Part shown: positions 8,023 through 14,565 of the stretch, piece after piece | Position numbering within the stretch: the first letter of the stretch is position 1 | How the letters are laid out: every line of letters begins with the position of its first letter | Origin: DATGHS01 sp035307785 | Lineage (GTDB): Bacteria > Planctomycetota > Planctomycetia > Gemmatales > Gemmataceae | Assembly (NCBI GenBank): GCA_035307785.1 | Contig: DATGHS010000105.1 | Span: forward strand, 1-18,932 | Direction: 5' to 3' | DNA length: 18,932 nucleotides | The notes under the pieces: generated by a model | Database searches by the model: none | Seen by the model: the letters and a program-made list of their open reading frames with translations, nothing else | What the model was told of the DNA's origin: nothing | Position numbers and translations under genes: made by a program

Positions 8023-8583
8023 ATGGAACGACGCACGTTTCTCAAATGGCTCACTCATGGGCTTGGGGCCGCATTTGCGGCCACGATCGGCGCGCCGGCG
8101 GCTCTATTTCTGATCGACCCGCGCAACCGGCCCACGCCGCCCAGCGACTTTCGCACCGTCGCCCGGCTGAACCAATTGAAGATCGACGAGCCGTTTCAGG
8201 CGATTATCCGGACAGTCCGCCGCGATGCCTGGACCCTGCACCCGAACGATGTAGTTGGCCGCGTGTGGTTGATTCGCCGCGATGAAAGAAAAGTTGATGC
8301 CTATACGGTCATTTGTCCACATTTGGGCTGCCCCATCAATTTCATTGCGGGCAGCGATTCGCAGCCAGGGTTTTTCCAATGTCCGTGCCATAACGGCTCC
8401 TTTGATATTCAATGCAAAAAGCTGCCAAGTCTTCCTAACGGCGCTACAAACCCCGCCCCACGGGACATGGATTCCCTGCCCATGCAACTAGTCGCCGATC
8501 CGGCCGACCCGAACGAGAACCTCGTGCAGGTGAAGTACCAGAACTTTGTGCAAGGATTGACGACGAAAGTAGAAAAAACGTAA
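8023..8583 (+). CDS. Rieske iron-sulfur subunit of a quinol:cytochrome c reductase
   Basis: The 186-aa protein carries the 2Fe-2S Rieske subunit that takes electrons from quinol in a bc-type complex. The N-terminus MERRTFLKWL has a twin-arginine motif (R3-R4, with F6-L7-K8) directly before a hydrophobic anchor (about 13-31), so it is likely a Tat-exported, membrane-anchored protein. The cluster motifs are CPHLGC (98-103) and CPCHNGSF (120-127). They give ligands C98, H100, C120 and H123 and a disulfide pair C103/C122. The usual HGS of box 2 is HNGS here, one residue longer. It lies 97 bases upstream of the cytochrome b gene on the same strand, with a heptamer repeat element between. The ATG has no obvious ribosome binding site, but the Tat motif at residue 3 supports it. 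Confidence 0.95.
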   Translation: MERRTFLKWLTHGLGAAFAATIGAPAALFLIDPRNRPTPPSDFRTVARLNQLKIDEPFQAIIRTVRRDAWTLHPNDVVGRVWLIRRDERKVDAYTVICPHLGCPINFIAGSDSQPGFFQCPCHNGSFDIQCKKLPSLPNGATNPAPRDMDSLPMQLVADPADPNENLVQVKYQNFVQGLTTKVEKT

Positions 8584-8588
8584 CCGCA

Positions 8589-8671
8589 GGAATGCGGAAT
8601 GCGGAATGCGGAATGCGGAATAAACTGGATGCATTCTGAATGGATTCCGAATTCCGAATTCCGAATTCCTA
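8589..8671. repeat. Heptamer tandem repeats in inverted arrangement
   Basis: Four exact copies of GGAATGC (8589-8616) plus a partial fifth (8617-8621) are followed, after a 22-base spacer, by ATTCCGA three times and ATTCCTA once (8644-8671). The right block is nearly the reverse complement of the left: six of seven positions pair per unit. A transcript could therefore fold into a stem of about 28 positions with a mismatch in each unit. The element lies inside the Rieske/cytochrome b operon and ends 9 bases before the cytochrome b start codon. Confidence 0.9.
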
Positions 8672-8680
8672 ATTTCACTC

Positions 8681-10675
8681 ATGATCCGACCCTTTCGTGC
8701 TTGGTTTGAACACCGCAGCGGTTTCAGCAAACTCATCAACCTGATGTTGCTCGAGCATATACCCGGCGGCGCGAAATGGCGCTACGTCTGGGGCAGTGCG
8801 CTCGTGTTCGTCTTCACGCTTCAGGTCATTACCGGCGTGCTGCTAATGACGGCCTACAGCCCCAGCGACAGCACGGCCTGGTCGAGTGTGTATTTCATCC
8901 AATATGAAATGGACTTCGGCTGGCTGATTCGCGGCCTGCATCACTTCGGCTCGCAGACGATGGTGGTGCTGCTAGGCGTCCACATGCTCCAGGTGGTGAT
9001 TGCCGGCGCTCACCTGCGGCCGCGTGAAATGAACTGGTGGCTTGGGCTCGGCCTGCTCGGCGCGGTGCTAGGGCTAAGCTTGACCGGCTATTTGCTGCCG
9101 TGGGACCAGAAGGGCTATTGGGCCACCCAGGTGGCGACCAACATCGCGGGTCAGATTCCCGGCATCGGCACGACATTGCAGCGCATCATCGTGGGCGGGC
9201 CGACATACGGAAACCACACGCTCACGCGCTTCTTTGGCCTGCACGTCGCCATCCTGCCCGGAATCGTAATCGTGCTGATGATCGCGCACATCATGCTGTT
9301 CCGCCGCCATGGCGTTACGACCCACCCTAACGATATGGGCCATATGGGCTATCCGGGCGAGCCGGAGCCGGCCATGAATGACCCGAAAGCTGGTTGGTTC
9401 TGGCCTGACCAGGCGTTCCGCGACATGGTGGTGAGCCTCCTCATCTTCGGCGTGATGCTCGGCCTCGTCGTCTACGGTTGGGGCAACAAAATCGAAGTCA
9501 CCGATGCCGAGGGGAAGCCGGCCCAGCGCAGCATGTATGAGCGCATCGCGCATGCCGGCCAGGATGGTCGCGGCGCCAATCTCGATTCACCGGCCGATCC
9601 GGATCGACCGTACCCCGCCCGGCCAGAATGGTACTTCCTGTTTTTGTTCCAATTCCTGAAGTACTTCCCCGGCGAAAAGGAACTTATTGGCAGTGTGATC
9701 ATTCCGAACGGCGTTTTGATCCTGCTCGCGCTGCTGCCGCTCTTGGGCTACGGCCGCATGCGAACCATTGCTCGTTACTTCGCCATCGCGGTGGTAAGCA
9801 GCTTGCTCATCGGTGCGGGCGTCCTCACCTACCTGGCCTACGCCGAGGATCATGGCAAAACGGATAAGGCGGAACAATTCCACAAGCAAATGGAAGCGGC
9901 CGACAAGCTTGCTCAGCGCTCCGTCCAATTGGCCCATGACGGCATTCCGGAAGCAGGGCCGCGCTACCTGTTGCGCAATGATCCGCTTACTCAAGGCCCT
10001 GATCTCTTCAAAAAGAGGTGCGCTACCTGCCACTCACATGATGGAGTCCAGTACGAACCCGGCGCCGAGAAGCCAAAGCCGACGGCCAGCGATCTTACCG
10101 ACTTCGGCAGCAAGGAATCGATCAAAGCCTTTCTGAAAGACCCCGACGATGACCGTTTCTTCGGCCACTTGAAGGAACTCAAAGGCAAAGGCAAGATGCA
10201 AGAACTCAAGCAGAAAAATGCCAAGCTGGACGATCTCGATCTGATCGCCGAGTTCCTCAGCTTGCACCCACGCGAAGCACCCAAAGAACCGGAGCGAAAG
10301 GCGGTGTTCACCAAGGGACAGGTTGCCTTCAACCAGAATTGCTCGAAGTGCCACAAAATGCTGGACTCCGATGAAGGCGGCGAAGGGCCCGATCTCACCG
10401 GCTACGGCGACGCCATCTGGGTTCAGAACATGATCATGGCCCCGCATCTGCGCTACTTCGACAAGAACCGCATGACGGCGTTTCGGGATCTGGAGAGCCA
10501 GACCGCTGATTTGACCAGAGAGCAATTCAAGCTGGAGACAAAAGACTTGCCGGAAGAAGCCAAGAAATTATCGAACATGAGCGATCTGGATCGTGAACTG
10601 ATCGTGCGCTGGCTCACGAAGGATTACCGAGTCGTCTTCGGCAGTCAACCTATTAGCGGCGCGCCGAAAAAATAG
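8681..10675 (+). CDS. Cytochrome b fused to a diheme cytochrome c (bc-complex subunit)
   Basis: This 664-aa fusion joins the quinol-oxidising cytochrome b and its electron-accepting cytochrome c. Residues 1-210 form the four-helix heme b core; ligand pairs are likely H87/H101 and H188/H203. The second pair is 15 apart, as in b6-type proteins, rather than 14 as in mitochondrial bc1. Residues about 245-390 form the C-terminal membrane part with the Qo-site motif PEWY (315-318). The remainder is a periplasmic region with two c-heme sites, CATCH (447-451) and CSKCH (554-558). M506 and a Met in NRMTAF are candidate sixth ligands. With the Rieske gene upstream it makes a compact two-gene complex, with no separate cytochrome c1. 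No Shine-Dalgarno site precedes the ATG; the heptamer repeat sits immediately upstream. Confidence 0.95.
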   Translation: MIRPFRAWFEHRSGFSKLINLMLLEHIPGGAKWRYVWGSALVFVFTLQVITGVLLMTAYSPSDSTAWSSVYFIQYEMDFGWLIRGLHHFGSQTMVVLLGVHMLQVVIAGAHLRPREMNWWLGLGLLGAVLGLSLTGYLLPWDQKGYWATQVATNIAGQIPGIGTTLQRIIVGGPTYGNHTLTRFFGLHVAILPGIVIVLMIAHIMLFRRHGVTTHPNDMGHMGYPGEPEPAMNDPKAGWFWPDQAFRDMVVSLLIFGVMLGLVVYGWGNKIEVTDAEGKPAQRSMYERIAHAGQDGRGANLDSPADPDRPYPARPEWYFLFLFQFLKYFPGEKELIGSVIIPNGVLILLALLPLLGYGRMRTIARYFAIAVVSSLLIGAGVLTYLAYAEDHGKTDKAEQFHKQMEAADKLAQRSVQLAHDGIPEAGPRYLLRNDPLTQGPDLFKKRCATCHSHDGVQYEPGAEKPKPTASDLTDFGSKESIKAFLKDPDDDRFFGHLKELKGKGKMQELKQKNAKLDDLDLIAEFLSLHPREAPKEPERKAVFTKGQVAFNQNCSKCHKMLDSDEGGEGPDLTGYGDAIWVQNMIMAPHLRYFDKNRMTAFRDLESQTADLTREQFKLETKDLPEEAKKLSNMSDLDRELIVRWLTKDYRVVFGSQPISGAPKK

Positions 10676-10682
10676 GCCGAAA

Positions 10683-10706
10683 GCCCAGGGACGGAAGTCC
10701 CTGGGC
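10683..10706. terminator. Perfect hairpin between convergent genes
   Basis: GCCCAGGGAC (10683-10692) and GTCCCTGGGC (10697-10706) form a perfect 10-bp stem closed by GGAA, a GNRA tetraloop. It lies in the 37-base gap between the convergent cytochrome b/c gene and the isomerase gene. No T run follows on either strand. It may therefore protect or process 3' ends, or terminate both transcripts weakly. Confidence 0.6.
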
Positions 10707-10712
10707 GCTCTC

Positions 10713-11615
10713 TCAAGACGGAATCTCTTCCCCACCAAGCATTTTTTCCGCGCGGCGCCGTTCCTTGAGATTCACCTTTGCCTTGCTCTGCCCCTGCAAA
10801 AACGCCAGCGCCTTTTTTGCAGTCTCCACCGCGTTATAACTATGCCGGCTGAGTTCCACGTACACGCCGCCGTGGTAGCCAATCTGTTCCAGCGTTTCCA
10901 GTACTGGCGCAAAATCGATCTCGCCTTCGCCGAACATCATGTGATCGTGGATGCCGCGCTTCATGTCTTCAATGTGAACATTCCAAATGATGTCCTTCCA
11001 AAAGCGCAGGTATCGTTCAATTGGCGTCTCGTTCATGCAATGTAAATGACCGATATCGACAGTAAGTCCCAGATTGGGGCAATCGACGCGCTCGTATAAG
11101 TAGGCGAACTTATCTACCGTGTCGATGAACATGCCCGGCTCAGGCTCAAAGGCGAGGCGGACATAGCGCTCCGCGGCATATTCGCTTAATTCGCGGCAGC
11201 CGCTCACCAGTCGCCCGATCAGCCGTTCAAACGAGGACGGCTCCTCCGGCGTGCCGGACCATAGGCTCAGCGTGTTTAACTTCAGTCTCCGAGCAATGTC
11301 GATGGATCGTTTCAAGAAATCGATACGAATAGCGCGCAGCCGGCGAGTGCCACTCAAGAGCGTGGGCTGATGCTTGCGCATCGGATCGAGCAAAAAGCGC
11401 GCGCCGGTTTCGACTACACCATCCAGATGGAAGCGATCCATTTGCTTTCGCACCGCGCGCAATTCGTCGTTCAGGTTTTTCGAGAATGGATCGAGATGAC
11501 AGTGGTCGAGCGTCAGACCAACGCTTTGGTAGCCGAGCTGGCCGAGAATGGCGAGCGCATCCGATAGCCGGTGATGGGCGAAGCCGTTCGTGTTGTAACC
11601 GAATTTCAGCTTCAC
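10713..11615 (-). CDS. Sugar phosphate isomerase/epimerase-like TIM-barrel protein
   Basis: The 300-aa protein belongs to the xylose isomerase-like / AP endonuclease 2 barrel fold. Candidate metal and catalytic residues in the usual strand-end positions are E157 (AFEPEP), D187 and H190 (VDIGHLH), H214 (NVHIED), the GIHDH block (221-225) and E254 (YVELSRH). The N-terminal FGYNTNGFAHHRLSDALAILGQLGYQSVGL is typical of the fold. The GTG start at 11615 overlaps the stop codon of the upstream nfu-like gene by 4 bases (GTGA), which indicates translational coupling. A longer frame to 11714 would run inside that gene and reads as unlikely protein. The substrate is unknown: members of this fold act on sugars, inosose and other small polyols. 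The position in an operon with cofactor genes does not settle it. Confidence 0.85.
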   Translation of the reverse strand: MKLKFGYNTNGFAHHRLSDALAILGQLGYQSVGLTLDHCHLDPFSKNLNDELRAVRKQMDRFHLDGVVETGARFLLDPMRKHQPTLLSGTRRLRAIRIDFLKRSIDIARRLKLNTLSLWSGTPEEPSSFERLIGRLVSGCRELSEYAAERYVRLAFEPEPGMFIDTVDKFAYLYERVDCPNLGLTVDIGHLHCMNETPIERYLRFWKDIIWNVHIEDMKRGIHDHMMFGEGEIDFAPVLETLEQIGYHGGVYVELSRHSYNAVETAKKALAFLQGQSKAKVNLKERRRAEKMLGGEEIPS

Positions 11616-11851
11616 GGCACGGCTTCCAGGTATTCGATTTCCGGCACGCGCGCCCGCAATTCCTGCTCCAGCCCGAGAATGAGCCTCATGACGGTGCCGG
11701 GACAGCCGGCACACACGCCGTTAAGCCGCAGGCGGACAACGCCATCGGTTACGTCCAACACTTCAAGGCCGGCACCGTCTAGTTGCAGGGCCGGGGCGAC
11801 TTCCGCTTTGAGCACCGCTTCAACGCGTGATTTGACGTCAGATTCGTTCAT
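11612..11851 (-). CDS. NifU C-terminal-domain (Nfu-like) iron-sulfur carrier protein
   Basis: This 79-aa protein consists almost entirely of the NifU C-terminal domain, with the cluster-binding CAGC (C47, C50) followed by PGTVMRLI as in Nfu proteins. Such proteins carry 4Fe-4S or 2Fe-2S clusters from the assembly machinery to target enzymes, often as dimers bridged by the CXXC pairs. It is short compared with Nfu proteins that also carry an A-type domain. It lies 21 bases behind ribF and overlaps the isomerase start by 4 bases. The ATG at 11851 is preceded by GGAA a few bases upstream. Confidence 0.93.
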   Translation of the reverse strand: MNESDVKSRVEAVLKAEVAPALQLDGAGLEVLDVTDGVVRLRLNGVCAGCPGTVMRLILGLEQELRARVPEIEYLEAVP

Positions 11852-11872
11852 TGCAATTCCAGCTTGACCTTC

Positions 11873-12802
11873 TCAGCGGCTCAATGCTCGAACAGTTTCC
11901 ACGTCCAAGCGCAATTGCTTTACCAGTTCATCCACGTTGGCAAACAGTTTCGTATCGCGAATGCGCTCGACGAATTCTACTCGCAACCTTCGGCCATAGA
12001 GGTCGCCATTGAAATCGAGCAGATGCACTTCGACTTTGCGAGCGTTTTCGCCAAACGTGGGATTCGGCCCGATGTTCGCGGCTCCGAGCCATGATCGACC
12101 TTCGCCCTCGACCCGCACCGCATACACGCCTTCGGCCGGGAGCAAGGTCTGCAGCTCGTGCAAATTCGCGGTGGGGAAGCCAAGCTTCATGCCGCGGCGC
12201 TGTCCCATTCCCACGACGCCCGTAATCGAATAGTTGCGAGCCAGCAGGCGAGCTGCTTCGCAAACGTTGCCGGCCAACAACTCGCGGCGCACGCGGCTAC
12301 TCGAAACCGGGCTGCCATCCATCTTGAAAGCCGGAACGGGAACAAACGTCATTCCGAGCAAGTTGCACTGGCCGCGCAATTGCTCAATGTCGCCCGCGCG
12401 GTCACGGCCATAGCGAAAATTGAACCCCTCCACCACGCACTTCGCACGGAAACTAGAGTGCAGAATCCTACGGACGAAGTCATCCGGCGAAAGTTGCAGC
12501 AATTCCGGCGTGGTGCGGAGCAGAACCACTTCATCCGCGCCTTTTTCTTTAAGCAACGCGGCTCGCTCGTCGGGCGCGGTCAGCACTGGCTGAAACCGCT
12601 CTGGCGCCAGAAGCTGCAGCGGGTGCGGATCAAATGACAGCACCAGCGCGGGGCCGCCGATCAGGCGCGCCTGCTCGCGCAGCACACCGGTCAGTTTCGC
12701 GTGGCCGAGGTGAACGCCGTCGAAATTACCGACGGTGATCGCTCCGCCCCGACAGCTTTCCGGCGGCGGCTCATTCCATTTTAGAAGTCGATAAGACGGC
12801 AT
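11873..12802 (-). CDS. ribF: Bifunctional riboflavin kinase / FAD synthetase
   Basis: RibF phosphorylates riboflavin to FMN and adenylylates FMN to FAD. The N-terminal nucleotidyltransferase domain shows GNFDGVHLGH (25-34), FDPHPLQLL (58-66), FNFRYGRDRAGD (127-138) and SSSRVRREL (167-175). The C-terminal kinase domain shows GMGQRRGMKLGFPTANL (198-214), GPNPTFGE (245-252) and EVHLLDFNGDLYG (258-270, with E258 as the likely catalytic base). The 309-aa length is normal. The ATG at 12802 sits 22 residues before the first motif. Longer forms up to 12928 would run back into the upstream aminotransferase gene. It is the second gene of the minus-strand operon, 11 bases behind that gene. Confidence 0.96.
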   Translation of the reverse strand: MPSYRLLKWNEPPPESCRGGAITVGNFDGVHLGHAKLTGVLREQARLIGGPALVLSFDPHPLQLLAPERFQPVLTAPDERAALLKEKGADEVVLLRTTPELLQLSPDDFVRRILHSSFRAKCVVEGFNFRYGRDRAGDIEQLRGQCNLLGMTFVPVPAFKMDGSPVSSSRVRRELLAGNVCEAARLLARNYSITGVVGMGQRRGMKLGFPTANLHELQTLLPAEGVYAVRVEGEGRSWLGAANIGPNPTFGENARKVEVHLLDFNGDLYGRRLRVEFVERIRDTKLFANVDELVKQLRLDVETVRALSR

Positions 12803-12813
12803 GGGCAATGAGT

Positions 12814-14004
12814 TCAGCTGCGCAGAGCGTCGAGTAACCGATCGATATCTTGCTGGTTGTTGTACGCATGCGGGCTCACCCGCAGCCTGCCAAGCCGCTG
12901 GTTGACAATCACCCCAGCTTGCCGGCAATGCTTCACCAGAGCCAGCGGATCGCGTTCTCCGGTTCGAAGCGAAACGATGCCTGATTTTTCGCCGGGTAAC
13001 CGGCTACTGAAGACTTCCAGCCCGACCCGCGGCGCTTGCTCACACAAGTAATCGGTCAGTTCTTCCACGCGCTTCTCGATCTGTACGATGCGGGTGTTCA
13101 ACAGCAATTCGAGACTGGCGCCCATGCCCGCAATCCCGGCCACATTGAGGGCGCCGCCTTCCCAGCGGTCGGCCCCCGGCTTGAGGCGAAAATCAATCTT
13201 ACCGAAATTCATTGGATCCTGCACACTGTTCCAACCCACGCCGATACAGTGCAGCCGGTCTATTAGTTCACGGCGAATCCAAAAAATACCTTGGCCTTCC
13301 GGACCCAGCAACCATTTGTGGCTATCGGCAGCGAGAAAATCGACCGGTGTCTGCCGAACATCGAGCGGATAAACGCCAAGCCCTTGTATGGCATCCACCA
13401 AGAATAAGATGCCGCGCTCCCGGCACATACTCCCAATCGCGTTCAAATCATTGCGAAAACCGCTCGCGAATTCCACGAAGCTCAGACTCACAATGCGGGT
13501 GCGCGCGTCCATCGCCGCGCGAAGATCGTCGATATGAATGCGGCTGCCGCGGCTGGCCACTGAGCGCACTCCCACGCCGCGATAGGCCTGGTTCAGCCAG
13601 GGATACTGGTTGGCCGGGTATTCCTCCGCCGCCAGCACAATGTTGTCGCCCGGATGCCAGTGAAAGCCGTCAGCCACGAAGCCCACGCCCTCGCTGGTAT
13701 TCTTGATAAACGCGATCTCTTCCGGCGCGGCGTTCACCAGTCGGGCCGCCAGCGCGCGGACATCGCGAACTCGGTGCGTCCAGTGCGAAATTGCGGCGAT
13801 GCCATGATTCGCCAAGCTCTCGGCATACTCGCAAATCGCCTTCGCTGCAGGAGCCGGCAACGGCGCGACGGCAGCATGGTCCAGAAATGCCCACTGCCGA
13901 GTAACGGGAAACTCGGCTCTGAAGTTGGCCCAGTCCATGAAATAAGCCCATCGATAATGTACCAAGCTGGTCGTCGGCCGATTGATGACGCCAACGCTGG
14001 TCAC
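12814..14004 (-). CDS. Class V aminotransferase-like PLP enzyme (cysteine desulfurase/IscS-like fold)
   Basis: This fold-type I PLP enzyme has 396 aa. The PLP lysine is K230 in ADSHKWLLGPEG. Other family marks are FLDHAAVAPLP (40-50), NTSEGV (102-107, phosphate contact), VDAIQGLG (203-210, D204 and Q207) and a C-terminal RLRVSPHAYN block. Class V members include cysteine desulfurases, kynureninase and isopenicillin N epimerase-like enzymes. I see no clear mobile catalytic cysteine loop of an IscS/SufS, so desulfurase activity is not assured. The nearby Nfu-like and RibF genes make cofactor metabolism plausible. The GTG at 14004 is supported by AAGGA (14014-14010) five bases upstream and a TATAAT box just before it. 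The ATG at 13938 (MDWANF) is an alternative that fits typical family N-termini. First gene of a four-gene operon. Confidence 0.88.
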   Translation of the reverse strand: MTSVGVINRPTTSLVHYRWAYFMDWANFRAEFPVTRQWAFLDHAAVAPLPAPAAKAICEYAESLANHGIAAISHWTHRVRDVRALAARLVNAAPEEIAFIKNTSEGVGFVADGFHWHPGDNIVLAAEEYPANQYPWLNQAYRGVGVRSVASRGSRIHIDDLRAAMDARTRIVSLSFVEFASGFRNDLNAIGSMCRERGILFLVDAIQGLGVYPLDVRQTPVDFLAADSHKWLLGPEGQGIFWIRRELIDRLHCIGVGWNSVQDPMNFGKIDFRLKPGADRWEGGALNVAGIAGMGASLELLLNTRIVQIEKRVEELTDYLCEQAPRVGLEVFSSRLPGEKSGIVSLRTGERDPLALVKHCRQAGVIVNQRLGRLRVSPHAYNNQQDIDRLLDALRS

Positions 14005-14022
14005 CTAATTCCTTGAGCGGTT

Positions 14023-14028
14023 ATTATA
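14023..14028 (-). promoter_or_regulatory. Perfect -10 box for the aminotransferase-ribF-nfu-isomerase operon
   Basis: TATAAT reads on the minus strand at 14028-14023, 18 bases before the GTG start, with the AAGGA site in between. No good -35 hexamer is present at the usual distance. The predicted leader is only about a dozen bases. Confidence 0.5.
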
Positions 14029-14125
14029 CAATTCTGTAATTGGCTTACCCGTCTCGCGAGTCGGAAGCGTGCTATGCTTCAGTGTTGCTTAACGAGTCAA
14101 GTTCCATCGTAATCGGAGACTGCCA

Positions 14126-14491
14126 ATGAATGCGGGATTGCTGGCTACGATGTTTGGGAGCGGCGGTCGTTGGAGCGGACCATGCACGCTTATCGTGAAT
14201 GCGGATGCTTCGGTGGAAGCGGTCGGCAACGACAGCATCATTCAGGGCGGACAAAAGTCGTATGCGCCACGCTTGATTACCGGGCGGGTTGTGGTTGATG
14301 CCGTGCGATTGCTGCCCGAACAAGCCGCGCTGGTTGCGGTGCGGAAACACGTCGTCCGGCAAAGCACGGGAGAAGATCGCGTAGAGTTCACGATGCTCGT
14401 GGTCAACATGGATCATGTGGTTGGTGTTGAATTCCGCGATCTGCGCACTCTCTCCGAGTTAGGCATTCGACCGCCGGACTTGGAGAAATGA
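14126..14491 (+). CDS. Hypothetical protein of 121 aa
   Basis: I do not recognise this protein. It has no signal peptide, membrane segment or cysteine motif. It begins MNAGLLATMFGSGGRW, then appears as mixed beta-strand and turn (GPCTLIVNADASVEAVGNDS, RLITGRVVVDAVRLL), ending in LRTLSELGIRPPDLEK. It is compact and probably cytoplasmic. The ATG is supported by GGAGA (14115-14119), 6 bases upstream. A weak promoter-like pair, TTGCTT (14085-14090) and CGTAAT (14108-14113), lies close before it. It is divergent from the PLP-enzyme operon, with 121 bases between the starts. It is the last gene before the candidate structured RNA. Clean codon use and the ribosome binding site support coding. Confidence 0.7.
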   Translation: MNAGLLATMFGSGGRWSGPCTLIVNADASVEAVGNDSIIQGGQKSYAPRLITGRVVVDAVRLLPEQAALVAVRKHVVRQSTGEDRVEFTMLVVNMDHVVGVEFRDLRTLSELGIRPPDLEK

Positions 14492-14553
14492 TCGGCAAAA
14501 ACTTCTATTACAAAGTCGGTGCGGACATTTTTTCTTGTACGAGCGGAAAGAAT

Positions 14554-14559
14554 TACAAT
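14554..14559 (+). promoter_or_regulatory. Candidate -10 box for the structured RNA
   Basis: TACAAT matches five of six positions of the -10 consensus. A start site 6-7 bases downstream (about 14566) would begin the transcript exactly at the 5' arm of the long-range helix. The -35 region (TTTCTT at 14531-14536, 17-base spacer) is poor. Confidence 0.35.
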
Positions 14560-14565
14560 CGCCGC

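Noticed and set aside
8589..8671. Intrinsic terminator between Rieske and cytochrome b
   Set aside because: No T run follows, and the two genes make one complex, so full termination here is unlikely.
12814..12928. Longer ribF start at 12928
   Set aside because: The added residues lie inside the aminotransferase gene, have no family similarity, and the ATG at 12802 fits the domain start.
14535..14559. TTGTAC as the -35 partner of TACAAT
   Set aside because: The spacing is only 13 bases, too short for a sigma-70-type promoter.
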